A stretch of 64,000 bases of DNA, taken from JACKIC01 sp964543795 (GTDB lineage Bacteria; Planctomycetota; UBA1135; UBA2386). The stretch lies in contig CAZIZN010000006.1 of the NCBI GenBank assembly GCA_964543795.1, positions 124,001 to 188,000 on the forward strand, written 5' to 3'. Below the pieces are notes generated by a model. That model ran no database searches, was not told where the DNA came from, and worked only from the letters and a program-made list of their open reading frames with translations. Made by a program: the position numbers and the translations under genes. The number at the start of each line of letters is the position of its first letter. Within the stretch, counting starts at the first letter, position 1. Below are positions 1-10,539 of this stretch, piece after piece.

Positions 1-585
1 GGCGGGGATCTTGTGGACCTCCGCCGCGGACTCCTCGGCGCGCCTGCCGCGCCTCGGCTCGCCGTCGCCGCCGCGGTCGATGTACGGCGAGTAGGGATCG
101 ATCAGGTTGTCGAGCGAGTGCACGACGTCGATGAAGTTCTCGACGGGCTCCTGGCCGTGCCGGTCCATGTAGCGCCGGATGCGCGCGCCGTGGTTGGCGA
201 GCACGTCCATCATCTTGCGCGAGGTGTGCGCGAACCACGCGTTGTTCTTGAAGAAGTCGCAGTGGCCGTAGACGTGCGCCATCACGAGCTTCTGCTCGGT
301 GATGGAGTTGCTGCGCATCAGGTACGCGTAGCAGGGGTCGTTGTTGATGACGAGCTCGTAGATCTTCGACAGGCCGTAGGCGTACGACTTCGACAGGTGC
401 TCGTACTCCATGCCGAAGCGCCAGTGCGGGTAGCGCGTCGGGAAGCCGCCGTAGCTGGCGACCATGTTGAGTTCGTCGTGGTCGACGAGTTCGAAGATGA
501 CCTCGTAGAAGTCGAGGCCGTAGCTCTTGGCGAGGTCGCGGGTCTCGTCGCGCAGCGCGGCCAGTTCGGGGGTGAGGTTGCCCAT
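1..585 (-). CDS. spoVR: SpoVR family protein, C-terminus cut by window edge
   Basis: Opens with ATG at 585 and runs without a stop to base 1, giving about 195 residues of the N-terminal part. It starts MGNLTPELAALRDETRDLA and continues with family-typical segments such as GGFPTRYPHWRFGMEYE, ELVINNDPCYAYL and YGHCDFFKNNAWF. SpoVR/YcgB proteins (about 500 residues) are cytoplasmic, of uncertain biochemistry, and normally encoded next to PrkA and YeaH, as here (4680-6707 and 3569-4669). The reading frame at the left edge is still intact (EESAAEVHKIPA). The usual direct yeaH-spoVR adjacency is broken by the plus-strand gene at 1154-3550. No strong Shine-Dalgarno sequence is seen before the ATG. 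The family call is secure; the molecular function is not known. Confidence 0.9.
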   Translation of the reverse strand, partial: MGNLTPELAALRDETRDLAKSYGLDFYEVIFELVDHDELNMVASYGGFPTRYPHWRFGMEYEHLSKSYAYGLSKIYELVINNDPCYAYLMRSNSITEQKLVMAHVYGHCDFFKNNAWFAHTSRKMMDVLANHGARIRRYMDRHGQEPVENFIDVVHSLDNLIDPYSPYIDRGGDGEPRRGRRAEESAAEVHKIPA

Positions 586-676
586 GGAGGAATCCGCCGA
601 TGCACCGACAGCATCGGCACATCGGCGGGCAGACTAGGGCGAATCGCGCGTGGCACAACGGCCGTGCGTGCCGAAC

Positions 677-760
677 GCCGGCCCGCGGCGGGCCGGCAGC
701 GCGGTGGCGCGACGGCGGCGGCAGGTCGCGCACGACCGGCTGCCGGGCGGCACCGCCCGG
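677..760. repeat. Cluster of GC palindromes upstream of spoVR
   Basis: Two perfect inverted repeats lie in the gene-poor gap 586-1153: ten-base arms around one base at 677-697 (GCCGGCCCGC / GCGGGCCGGC) and eight-base arms around CA at 743-760 (CCGGGCGG / CCGCCCGG). They would fold into strong hairpins, but no T-tract follows. They could be regulatory or debris; the function is unknown. Confidence 0.4.
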
Positions 761-842
761 AGGCCCGCTCTCCCCGCGGGTGCACCGCCCGCGAAGCGGC
801 GCCGCCGAGCCGCCCCCCCCAATCGCGCCACGCGCGCAGCGT

Positions 843-998
843 CGCGCGGCGCTGCACCTGCTCCGAGCCGCCGTCACCGGGTTGGCCTGGCAACTCGGCA
901 CCAACGACGCCGTGGACCCGCTGCTGCAGCGCGCCGCGGACGGCGACCCCGACGCGGTCGTACGCGACCTCGCGCGCCGGGCGCTGGCGGGACGCTGA
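843..998 (+). pseudogene. Coding remnant, end of a HEAT-like protein
   Basis: Between spoVR and the next gene, this frame shows the strong GC-third-position bias of real genes here. It encodes about 51 residues ending in a stop at 996-998, including LLQRAADGDPDAVVRDLARR, which resembles a HEAT-repeat helix pair. Nothing upstream in the frame looks coding (Arg/Pro-rich, palindromic) and there is no convincing start. It is best read as the surviving 3' end of a lost gene. Nothing else is recognised in 586-1153 apart from the palindromes and the yeaH-tail repeat. Confidence 0.35.
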
Positions 999-1010
999 GC
1001 CCGGTGGCCG

Positions 1011-1046
1011 CCGGCGCGGTCACCGCCCCCTGCCGAGCAACGCCTT
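1011..1046. repeat. 36-bp direct repeat, left copy (yeaH-tail remnant)
   Basis: Matches 3560-3595 at 34 of 36 positions. The right copy is the genuine 3' end of yeaH (residues AFLGKGR and stop). The left copy on the minus strand encodes KALLGRGR and a stop, so it looks like a duplicated scrap of the yeaH terminus on the far side of the gene at 1154-3550. Confidence 0.7.
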
Positions 1047-1153
1047 CTCGAGTGCCGACAGGCGAACGAGCACCCAGCGGTGAGGACCGGCAGGCAACCA
1101 CCCCGTCGCAGGCTCACGCCGCACCCTGCGCCGTTCGTTACAGTTTCGGGCCG

Positions 1154-3550
1154 ATGCGTCTCCCCGCGTGGATCCCGATGCTGCTCGCGGCGACCGGGCT
1201 CGTCCTGCTGCTGCTGCTGCGACGCGACTCGGGCGCGCCGACCGTGCCGTTCTCCGAGGTGCCCTCGAGCGCGACGACACGACCCGACCGCGCACCACCG
1301 CCCGTCGCCGGGAACGAAGCACTCGTACGCGAACCGGCACCGGTGGGCAGCGCACCCGTCGCGGCACGGCCGACGGTGCGCCTCGTCGCGACGCTGCCTG
1401 GCCGCGCGCCCGCCGCCGCTGCCGTCGTTCGCTACGGCCCCTGGGAGCAGCATCCTTCCAGCCGCGCCACGGCTGCCGAGGACCGCGAAGCCTGGCTCGC
1501 GGACAACGGCAAGGTGGTGACCGCCGACGGCGACGGCGTCGCCACCCTGGACCTGGGCGAGGCAGCGAGCGCGATGGTGAGCATTCGTTGCGGCGACCAC
1601 TACGGCGAGGCCGACGTGGACGCCGGCGACGGCACGGTTCGCGTCGAACTGCAGCGCGACGAGCCGCTGCCCGTGCAGGTGGTCGACAGCGACGGCCGCC
1701 CGCTCGCCGGCTTCACCGTCCGCATCGAGATCGAAGCCGAGTCGCGGCGAGCCGGCCGCTGCGAGCATTCGTTCCGGTTGGTGACGGACGCCAAGGGCAT
1801 GGCGTTCGTTCCGCACACCCAGCGGCTCTCGATGCCTGGCCCCGACGTCTTCGCGTGGTCGATGCAGCTCCGCGTCGACACCGATCCGGCCGTCGAACGC
1901 ACGATCTCGGCGACGGAGCTGCGCACGGAACGACCACTGCGCCTCGTGCTCGCCGCGGGCGGCGCCATCGCGGTGACGATCGCGGGAGCCGACGGCCGCA
2001 CGTTGTGGGCCAGCGCGACCCTCGCGGATCCGGCCACCGGCACGGCGCGCGAAGACGACCGCGACGATGGCGTGTCCTGGTTCCGCCAGCTGCCGCTCGG
2101 CCGACGCTGGACCCTCTCCGTGGAGAGCTGGGGCCACACCGTGCAGCGCGAGATCGCGGGCCCGACCCGAGTCGACGAGGTGGTGCACACCCGCGTGGAC
2201 TTGCCGCTGCGCAATCTCGAACTCAGGGGCCGCATCGTTCGCCCCGATGGTGTGCCGGTTCCGGGGGCCGACATCGCATTGACCGCTGCCGCGGCCGAGT
2301 GCTTCCACGACAACAAGACGAAGAGCCGCGACGGCTCCCTCGGCGACACGATCGGCAACTTCGCCTTCCACGGCGTGCTGCCCGCCGACGTGGCGATCGT
2401 GACCGGTGCCATCCTGAACATCGAGCGGCGGCCGCACTGCGCGCCGACGACGATCGCCCTGGCGCCGCTTCGTCCAGGCGAGAACGACCTCGGCGACGTC
2501 GTCGTCGCGGTGGACGCGGACGAAGTCCTGCTCGCATCCGTCGAGGTGCACGCCGGCGGCCGCAACGTCTCGGCGCATGCCCACGCCTTCCTTTGCGGTC
2601 GGGGCGACAGCGGAGTCAACACGGTCACCATGTTCGCCGCCAATCGCAGCGACCGCATCACGTTCCACGGCCCGCCGACCACGCGCGAGCTGGACGTGGG
2701 GTGCAGTTTCGCCGGGTTCCTCTACGAGCGCGCGCCAGTGCTCCTCGGTCAGCACGTCCTGGTCGAGCTCGAGCCTGCGGCCCAGCTGACGGTCCACCTG
2801 CTGTTGCCGCCCGTGCCGCATTCGCTTCTGACGGCCGAATTGACCGATGCGATGGGCAGACAGCGCGGCAGCCACCATCGCATCGACGATGGCTTCGAGT
2901 GGCGCGACATCGAGCCCGGGCGCTACCGCCTTCGCATCCTCGCGGACGAGCAGCCCGTGCACGAGAGCGCATTCGACCTCGCGCGCGGCGACAACGTGTG
3001 GCCGCAGGACGGGGCACTCGATCTGCGGCGCGCAGTGCGGGCGTTCCACGTCGCGATCACCGGCGACGACGGCAGCGATGTCCCCCAGCCGGAGACGTTC
3101 GCGGTGCCGGCCGGTGCCGCGGCACCGCCGGAGGGGTTCGACCCGCGCGCGATCCGCCTGCGCGACGACACGTGGTTCGTGCCGCGGCCGAACGCGGTGG
3201 ACCTGGTCATCGCCGCCGCCGGCTTCGTCCCGGTGCGCATCCCCCAACCGACGGCCGACACGGCGGTGCGCCTCGTCCGCTGCACGACGCTGCGCGTGCA
3301 CACCGCTCCCGGCGAAGACACGAATACGATCGTTCGCGTGGTCGAGGAACCGCTGCGCGACCCGTGGCTGCGTGCGCTCGATACCCGCAACCTGCACGGC
3401 ACCGACTCGATCTCGTTCCGGGCAGAACCGGACGAGTACTCCTGTGTGCCGGGGACGGTCGTCGAGGTCCTCGTCGAGCGCAGCGGCACGCCGGGCACTG
3501 CGCAGCGCATCGTGATCGGCAGCACGACCGTCGAGTGCACGGCGCGGTGA
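1154..3550 (+). CDS. Membrane-anchored carboxypeptidase-regulatory-like protein
   Basis: 798 residues from ATG 1154. The N-terminus has one hydrophobic segment (residues about 4-23, rich in Leu) followed by Arg-Arg-Asp and a long Pro/Ala linker, so it is probably an uncleaved anchor with the rest outside the cytoplasm. The body contains repeated beta-sandwich segments of the carboxypeptidase-regulatory-like type, for example VQVVDSDGRPLAGFTVRIE (about 170-190) and LRGRIVRPDGVPVPGADIAL (about 356-375). No catalytic motif was found. Such domains are common in planctomycete surface proteins. The gene sits in the opposite orientation between yeaH and spoVR and is flanked by 36-bp direct repeats, which suggests insertion. 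Function unknown. Confidence 0.75.
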   Translation: MRLPAWIPMLLAATGLVLLLLLRRDSGAPTVPFSEVPSSATTRPDRAPPPVAGNEALVREPAPVGSAPVAARPTVRLVATLPGRAPAAAAVVRYGPWEQHPSSRATAAEDREAWLADNGKVVTADGDGVATLDLGEAASAMVSIRCGDHYGEADVDAGDGTVRVELQRDEPLPVQVVDSDGRPLAGFTVRIEIEAESRRAGRCEHSFRLVTDAKGMAFVPHTQRLSMPGPDVFAWSMQLRVDTDPAVERTISATELRTERPLRLVLAAGGAIAVTIAGADGRTLWASATLADPATGTAREDDRDDGVSWFRQLPLGRRWTLSVESWGHTVQREIAGPTRVDEVVHTRVDLPLRNLELRGRIVRPDGVPVPGADIALTAAAAECFHDNKTKSRDGSLGDTIGNFAFHGVLPADVAIVTGAILNIERRPHCAPTTIALAPLRPGENDLGDVVVAVDADEVLLASVEVHAGGRNVSAHAHAFLCGRGDSGVNTVTMFAANRSDRITFHGPPTTRELDVGCSFAGFLYERAPVLLGQHVLVELEPAAQLTVHLLLPPVPHSLLTAELTDAMGRQRGSHHRIDDGFEWRDIEPGRYRLRILADEQPVHESAFDLARGDNVWPQDGALDLRRAVRAFHVAITGDDGSDVPQPETFAVPAGAAAPPEGFDPRAIRLRDDTWFVPRPNAVDLVIAAAGFVPVRIPQPTADTAVRLVRCTTLRVHTAPGEDTNTIVRVVEEPLRDPWLRALDTRNLHGTDSISFRAEPDEYSCVPGTVVEVLVERSGTPGTAQRIVIGSTTVECTAR

Positions 3551-3553
3551 GTC

Positions 3554-3569
3554 ACCGCGCCGGCGCGGT
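3554..3569. terminator. Hairpin between convergent genes
   Basis: Perfect 16-base palindrome (ACCGCGCC / GGCGCGGT) between the stop at 3550 and the yeaH stop at 3569-3571. Its position between converging genes suggests a bidirectional terminator or attenuator, but there is no U-tract. Confidence 0.35.
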
Positions 3570-3595
3570 CACCGCCCCTTGCCGAGGAACGCCTT
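3560..3595. repeat. 36-bp direct repeat, right copy (true yeaH end)
   Basis: Partner of 1011-1046 with 34/36 identity. It includes the last codons and stop of yeaH. The pair brackets the plus-strand gene at 1154-3550. Confidence 0.7.
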
Positions 3596-4669
3596 GATGC
3601 TCGGCAGGATGCCGTCGCGGTCCTGGATGTCCGTCGTGACGACCTTTTCCTCGCCCTTGAACGCGACGTCGAGGTCCTTCTTGAACTGGCCGCTGCCGTA
3701 GGCGCTCTTGACCTGGCCGTAACAGAACTGGTTGCACAGCGGCAGGAGCCCGTCCTTGAGCAGCGACGCGCAGTGCTCGGTGTCGCGCGCGCTCCAGTTG
3801 TCGCCGTCGCTGAAGTGGAACGGGTAGACGTTCCACTCCTGGGCGGGGTACTTGTCGCGCACCAGCGAGAGGCACAGCTCGTAGGCCGAACTGATCTTGG
3901 TGCCGCCGCTCTCGCGCAGGTGGAAGAACGTGTGCTGGTCGACTTCGTGCGCGACCGCGTCGTGCACGATGTAGTGCACCTGCAGGTTCTTGTATTGGTG
4001 CCTGAGCCAGGTGTCGATCCAGAAGGCCTCGATGCGCACGATCTCCTTCTGCTCGCGGCCCATCGAGCCCGACACGTCCATCATGTAGACGATCGCCGCG
4101 CTCGCCTGCGGGATCTGGCGCGTCTGCAGCGAACGGAACCGCAGGTCCTCGCGGATCGGCACCACCACCGGATGCTCGGGATCGTAGGTCCCCGAGGCGA
4201 TCTGCCGCCGCAGCGCCTGCCGGAACGAACGTTTGAAGTGGCGCAGCGACATCGGCCCGCTGCGCGAGATGCCCGTGTAGCGGCCAGCGCTCGCGCGCAG
4301 GTTCTGCCGCCCCCTCGGCTCGATGTTCGGCAGCTCGAGTTCCTCGCCGAGGATCTTGGCGAGGTCCTCGAGCGACACCTCGACTTCGATCGAGTGCTTG
4401 CCCGCCTCCTCGCCGGCCTCGCCCGCACCGTCCTGCCCGGGCGCTTCCTGGCCCGGATCGCCCTCGCCCTGGCCCACGCCCTGCTTCTGGTTCTCGCCGA
4501 ACCGGAAGCGCGGCAGCGTGATCTGCGGCAGCGGGATCGTGACGTAGCGCTGGCCCTGCTTGCCGATCAGCTCGCCGGCGCTGACGAAGCGCTTCAGATC
4601 CTGCTTGATCTTGCCGCGCACGATCTGGCGGAACCGCGTGTGGTCCTGGTCGATTCGACGAACGGACAT
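3569..4669 (-). CDS. yeaH: YeaH/YhbH family protein (DUF444)
   Basis: 366 residues from the start at 4669. The N-terminus DQDHTRFRQIVRGKIKQDL is typical of DUF444. A von Willebrand A-like segment at about 190-205 carries the MIDAS-like DVSGSMG motif, suggesting metal-dependent protein contacts. A Glu/Gly-rich linker (about 75-110) precedes it. The gene follows prkA after a 10-bp gap, so they are almost certainly co-transcribed. In E. coli the yeaG-yeaH pair acts in nutrient-stress responses, with YeaG a Ser/Thr kinase. The exact biochemical role of YeaH is unknown. The protein is somewhat shorter than E. coli YeaH (about 427). Confidence 0.93.
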   Translation of the reverse strand: MSVRRIDQDHTRFRQIVRGKIKQDLKRFVSAGELIGKQGQRYVTIPLPQITLPRFRFGENQKQGVGQGEGDPGQEAPGQDGAGEAGEEAGKHSIEVEVSLEDLAKILGEELELPNIEPRGRQNLRASAGRYTGISRSGPMSLRHFKRSFRQALRRQIASGTYDPEHPVVVPIREDLRFRSLQTRQIPQASAAIVYMMDVSGSMGREQKEIVRIEAFWIDTWLRHQYKNLQVHYIVHDAVAHEVDQHTFFHLRESGGTKISSAYELCLSLVRDKYPAQEWNVYPFHFSDGDNWSARDTEHCASLLKDGLLPLCNQFCYGQVKSAYGSGQFKKDLDVAFKGEEKVVTTDIQDRDGILPSIKAFLGKGR

Positions 4670-4679
4670 CCGCAGCGCC

Positions 4680-6707
<2,028 letters not shown>

Positions 6708-6846
6708 GACCAACGCCCTCGCACGACGGCGGCGGCGATCGTGCCCCGCCTCGTCGTGACCTGCCCATGCTATCGGTTCCATCGCCACAGGCCATGAGGG
6801 TTTCCGACCGCTGTGCCGGGGCGGTCGAGGTGCTAAGGTGATGGGC

Positions 6847-7890
6847 ATGACCCGCCGTAGGACGCTCCCCCTGCTCGCCGCCATCGCCACCGTGCCCCTG
6901 CTCTCCGGATGCGGGGGCGGCCGCAGCGAAGGACCGATCGACGGCGCGCGCGCCCTCGCGCACGTGCAGAAGTTCGTCGGCTTCGGCCCGCGGCCGTTCG
7001 GCTCCGACGCGCTCGGCAAGACGGCGGACTACATCGAAGGCGAGCTGAAGCAGCTCGGCCTGTCCCCCAAGCGACACGAGGTCGTGCACGAGAAGGAGAA
7101 GCGCCTGATCCGCAACCTCTACGTGCAGATCGACGGCGAGACCCCCGGCAAGGGCCCGATCCTGATCTACGGCGCCCACTACGACACCAAGCTGACCGAA
7201 GGGCACAGCGACGCGGCCCACAACTTCCCGTTCGTCGGCGCGATCGACGGCGGCGGCGGACCCGCCGTGCTGATCGAGATGGCGCGCGAGCTGAAGTCGC
7301 GGCCGCAGAAGCCCAAGGTCGACATCTGGCTCTACTGGATCGACGCCGAGGAGTCGCTCGACTTCCAGTGGAACGACCAGCGCGCGCTGCTCGGCAGCAA
7401 GGCGTTCTGCAAGATGCTCGCGGAGACCGGCACGCTCGCGCGCGTGCGCGCCTTCGTGCTGCTCGACCTGATCGGCAGCAAGAACCACAAGATCGACCGC
7501 GACGGCAACTCGCACACGAAGTTGCAGGAGATCTTCGAGAAGGCCGGCAGGACGATCGGCACGCCCGAACGGCTCTACGAGTTCCCGACCGCCGAGGAGC
7601 TGGCCTACTACAAGCGCCAGGGCACCCCCTGGGGCATCACCGACGACCACAAGACCTTCTCGGGCTACGGCATCCCGTCCGTGCTGCTGATCGACTTCGC
7701 GCGCCGCATCCCGCCGCACCTGCAGGGCCTGCAGCCCGGCCAGCAGCCGCAGGTCGACGAGCGCTTCTACCAGTGGTGGCACACGCCCGACGACGACCTC
7801 GAACAGGTCGATGCCGAGGCGCTGCGGTTCGCGGGCAACCTCGCGCTGGCCGCGCTGCCGGACCTCGAGGACTTCTGCCTGCGCAAGTGA
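6847..7890 (+). CDS. Glutaminyl-cyclase-like M28 metallopeptidase lipoprotein
   Basis: 347 residues from ATG 6847, chosen because AAGG sits eight bases upstream; ATG 6841 is the alternative. The signal ends in the lipobox LLSGC, so this is a membrane lipoprotein. The fold is zinc-dependent M28. Apparent ligands follow glutaminyl-peptide cyclotransferases: Asp in GAIDGGGG, Glu in WIDAEESLDF and His in WWHTPDDD, with the companion DDH in GITDDHKTF. Such enzymes cyclise N-terminal Gln or act as aminopeptidases; which applies here cannot be told. A paralogue follows directly (7902), which implies an operon. Confidence 0.82.
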   Translation: MTRRRTLPLLAAIATVPLLSGCGGGRSEGPIDGARALAHVQKFVGFGPRPFGSDALGKTADYIEGELKQLGLSPKRHEVVHEKEKRLIRNLYVQIDGETPGKGPILIYGAHYDTKLTEGHSDAAHNFPFVGAIDGGGGPAVLIEMARELKSRPQKPKVDIWLYWIDAEESLDFQWNDQRALLGSKAFCKMLAETGTLARVRAFVLLDLIGSKNHKIDRDGNSHTKLQEIFEKAGRTIGTPERLYEFPTAEELAYYKRQGTPWGITDDHKTFSGYGIPSVLLIDFARRIPPHLQGLQPGQQPQVDERFYQWWHTPDDDLEQVDAEALRFAGNLALAALPDLEDFCLRK

Positions 7891-7901
7891 GGATGCACAC
7901 G

Positions 7902-8942
7902 ATGGTCCGGCCCCTCGCCTTGCTCGGCCTCGGCCTCGGCGCGCTCGCCGCGTGCCTCGGCTACCAGATCGCCGAACGGCAACGGCCCGCGGGCGACGCG
8001 CCGCAGGTCCACGCGGCCGGGGACCGCCACGCGCAGGTGCCGATCGACAAGCGCCAGGTGCTGCCGCTCGCGGCCGTGCGCGCGCCGGCCGACACGGGCG
8101 AACGGGCGTTCGAACACGCGCGCGCCCTCGTGGCGTTCGGGCCGCGCTACAGCGGCACGCCGGGCTGGTCGCAGCAGCTCGAGTACATCACGGCCGAACT
8201 GGGCGAGCTCGGACTCACGGCGCAACGGGACACCTGGACCGACCGCAAGGAACTGCGCACGTTCACGAACATCTCGGCGCGCATCGACGGCGCGCGCAAG
8301 GACCGCATCGTGCTGGCGTGCCACCACGACACGAAGTGCACGACCGGCCACCCCGACCCCCAGCACAACTTCCACTTCGTCGGCGCGAACGACGGCGCGA
8401 GCGCCGTGGCCCTGCTGCTGGCGCTCGCCCCCACGCTCGCGGCGACCCGGCGCGAGGCGACGATCGAACTCGTGTTCTTCGACGGCGAGGAGAGCCTCGA
8501 CTGGGCCTGGAACGACGCCGCCCGCGCCCTGTTCGGCAGCCGGCGCTACGTCAAGCGCAACCGCGACGCCGAACTGCTCGGCGAGGGCGGACCGATCCGC
8601 GCGCTGGTCCTGCTCGACATGGTCGGCCGCACCGACCTGCACATCCAGGAGGAGCTGTTCTCGACGCGCCCCTTGCGCACGATCGCCTGGAGCGCGGCCG
8701 TGGCCACCGGCCATCAGGCGCACTTCTACCGGCGCGCCGCCGCGGCGAGCGACGACCACGTGCCGTTCCTCGACGCCGGCATCCCCGCGGTCGACCTGAT
8801 CGACCTCGACGAGAACCCGCACTGGCACAAGCCGACCGACACGATCGAGAACATGTCGCCCAAGAGCATGCAGATCGTCGCCGACGTCGTGCTGACGATG
8901 CTGCCCGAGGTGGAGCGCGCCTACGTGCTGCAGAGGAACTGA
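7902..8942 (+). CDS. Second glutaminyl-cyclase-like M28 metallopeptidase
   Basis: 346 residues from ATG 7902; GAGG at 7889-7892 overlaps the upstream stop at a good distance, so I prefer it to ATG 7893. A hydrophobic N-terminus (about 4-20) gives export or anchoring. M28/QC motifs are present: CHHDTK, GANDGASAVALLL, FFDGEESLDWAWND, SDDHVPFLDAGIP and HWHKPTDT, so the probable Zn ligands are Asp, Glu and His. It is clearly homologous to the gene at 6847 and is a tandem duplicate that has diverged widely. Its stop TGA overlaps the next ATG (8942), giving tight coupling to the hydrolase. Confidence 0.82.
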   Translation: MVRPLALLGLGLGALAACLGYQIAERQRPAGDAPQVHAAGDRHAQVPIDKRQVLPLAAVRAPADTGERAFEHARALVAFGPRYSGTPGWSQQLEYITAELGELGLTAQRDTWTDRKELRTFTNISARIDGARKDRIVLACHHDTKCTTGHPDPQHNFHFVGANDGASAVALLLALAPTLAATRREATIELVFFDGEESLDWAWNDAARALFGSRRYVKRNRDAELLGEGGPIRALVLLDMVGRTDLHIQEELFSTRPLRTIAWSAAVATGHQAHFYRRAAAASDDHVPFLDAGIPAVDLIDLDENPHWHKPTDTIENMSPKSMQIVADVVLTMLPEVERAYVLQRN

Positions 8943-9730
8943 TGCCGACGCTGCTGCGCTCGGGCCGCACCGTGCACTGGACCCAGGACGGCGACGGCCC
9001 CGGCGTCGTGCTGATCCCGGGCCTCGGTTCGGGGGCGCGGCTGTTCGGCACGCTGCCGCGCCGCTTCGCGCGCGCCGGTTTCACGTGCGCCGCGATCGAT
9101 CCGGTCGGCCTGCCGCCGTCGAGCCCGCTGCCCGACGGCGCCTACGATTTCGCCGCCGCCGCCGCCGACGTGCTCGCGGTCGCCGCGCTGCTGCCGCCGC
9201 CGGTCGCGCTGATCGGCACCTCGCTCGGCGGCAAGGTCGCGCTGCGCGCCGCCGCCGACGGCCGCGCCGAAGCCCACCGCCTCGTCATGCTCTGCAGCTC
9301 GGCGCTGCAGACCGAACGCAGCCGCCGCGTCTACCGCTGGTTCGAGCTGCTCTGCACCGAGATCGACGCGCGCTGGCTCGGCGAGCTGACCGCACCGTTC
9401 CTGTTCGGCGAGACCTTCCACGCCGCGCGCAAGGGCGTCGTCGACGACATCGTGCGCAGCACGAAGCCGAGCCCCGAGTCGCGTCTGTTCATGCGCGCAC
9501 AGTGCCTGGCGCTGCAGCGCTTCGACGGCCGGGACCTCTGCGCGCGGGTCGCCTGGCCGACCCTCTGCCTAGCCGGGGCCGAGGACACGCTGACGCTGCC
9601 GGGCGAGGTCGCCGCGACGGCAGCGCTGATCCCGGGAGCGCAGCACGAATGCCTGCCGCACGCCGGCCACAGCCTGCTGCTCGAGAGTGCACCGGCGTTC
9701 GACCGCGTGGTCGCGTTCCTGCGCGGCTAG
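8942..9730 (+). CDS. Alpha/beta hydrolase
   Basis: 262 residues. It starts at the ATG that overlaps the previous stop (TGATG). It has a classical alpha/beta-hydrolase fold with the oxyanion/HG region VLIPGLGSG, nucleophile elbow IGTSLGGK (Ser), acid in LAGAEDTLTLPGE (Asp) and catalytic His in PHAGHSLLLE. There is no signal peptide, so it is cytoplasmic, unlike its two operon partners. The substrate is unknown; esterases, C-C hydrolases and haloperoxidase-like enzymes share these motifs. Confidence 0.85.
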   Translation: MPTLLRSGRTVHWTQDGDGPGVVLIPGLGSGARLFGTLPRRFARAGFTCAAIDPVGLPPSSPLPDGAYDFAAAAADVLAVAALLPPPVALIGTSLGGKVALRAAADGRAEAHRLVMLCSSALQTERSRRVYRWFELLCTEIDARWLGELTAPFLFGETFHAARKGVVDDIVRSTKPSPESRLFMRAQCLALQRFDGRDLCARVAWPTLCLAGAEDTLTLPGEVAATAALIPGAQHECLPHAGHSLLLESAPAFDRVVAFLRG

Positions 9731-9749
9731 CGACGCGGCACCGGACCGG

Positions 9750-10439
9750 TCAGCCGCCGCCGGCGGCGAGCCGGGCGACGAACGCGGCATGCGCAGCCGT
9801 GCGCGTCCCCGCCTCCACCGCCTCGCGGATCGCGACCGCGTCGGAGCGCCACAGCGCCGCCACGGCGAGCCACAGACCGGCGAACACTTCGCTGCGCACC
9901 ACCCCGTCGCCGTCGCACGCCAACGGGATCATCACGCCACCGCGGTTGGCGAACCAATCGACGGCCACGTCCTCGGCGCGCACGACGAGGTACTCGCGCA
10001 CCCCTGCGCGCCGGTACACACGCAGCTTCTGATGCAGGTCGATGCTGACCGAACTTGCCGCGATCTCCACGACGAGTTCGGGCGGGCCGTCCACGTAGCC
10101 ATCGGCGTCGATGCGCGAGGTTCCGGCGACTCCGTCGATGCGCAGTTGCAGGTCGGGCTGGGGCTCGTTGTCGAGGTCCAGTCGGACCGTGGCATCGATG
10201 GCCACCCGGACACCGGGGGTCGCCGCGGCGAAGTGGGACAGCCAGTAGGTGAGCAGCGCGTGCGGCGCCCCGTGGTGCGGGAACCGGACCGGGGAAGGCA
10301 TGTGGACCACTCCTTCGAGCAGCTCCGCCTTCTTCACGTCCCGCATCGCCGCGTAGCGACGTTCGAACTCGGCCCGGGGCAAGGTGTCGCCTGGTTGCAG
10401 CCGAGGAACTCGGGGAAGCGTGGTCATGGTCGAAGCCAT
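9750..10439 (-). CDS. Uma2-family (DUF820) putative restriction endonuclease-like protein
   Basis: About 229 residues from ATG 10439; ATG 10427 is equally possible. The PD-(D/E)XK-like Uma2 signature is visible: ELLEGVVHMPSP, EPQPDLQLRI, PPELVVEIAASSVSIDLHQK and VYRRAGVREYLVV. These supply the predicted Glu, Asp, Glu and Lys active-site positions. Uma2 proteins are numerous in cyanobacteria and planctomycetes; their function is unproven, though nuclease activity is inferred from the fold. It stands alone, convergent with the hydrolase at 8942-9730. Confidence 0.85.
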   Translation of the reverse strand: MASTMTTLPRVPRLQPGDTLPRAEFERRYAAMRDVKKAELLEGVVHMPSPVRFPHHGAPHALLTYWLSHFAAATPGVRVAIDATVRLDLDNEPQPDLQLRIDGVAGTSRIDADGYVDGPPELVVEIAASSVSIDLHQKLRVYRRAGVREYLVVRAEDVAVDWFANRGGVMIPLACDGDGVVRSEVFAGLWLAVAALWRSDAVAIREAVEAGTRTAAHAAFVARLAAGGG

Positions 10440-10539
10440 GCCCCCATGTGGCACGGCGCGATGCACAGGTTACATCGATCCGCACGATCGGCCACCGCCT
10501 GCCGCGCCCGCGCCGCGCCGCCACGGCCGCGGTTCACGG

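Noticed and set aside
1020..1367. Minus-strand frame ending KALLGRGR
   Set aside because: Only the last few codons resemble yeaH; the rest is antisense to the gene at 1154-3550. Treated as a repeat, not a gene.
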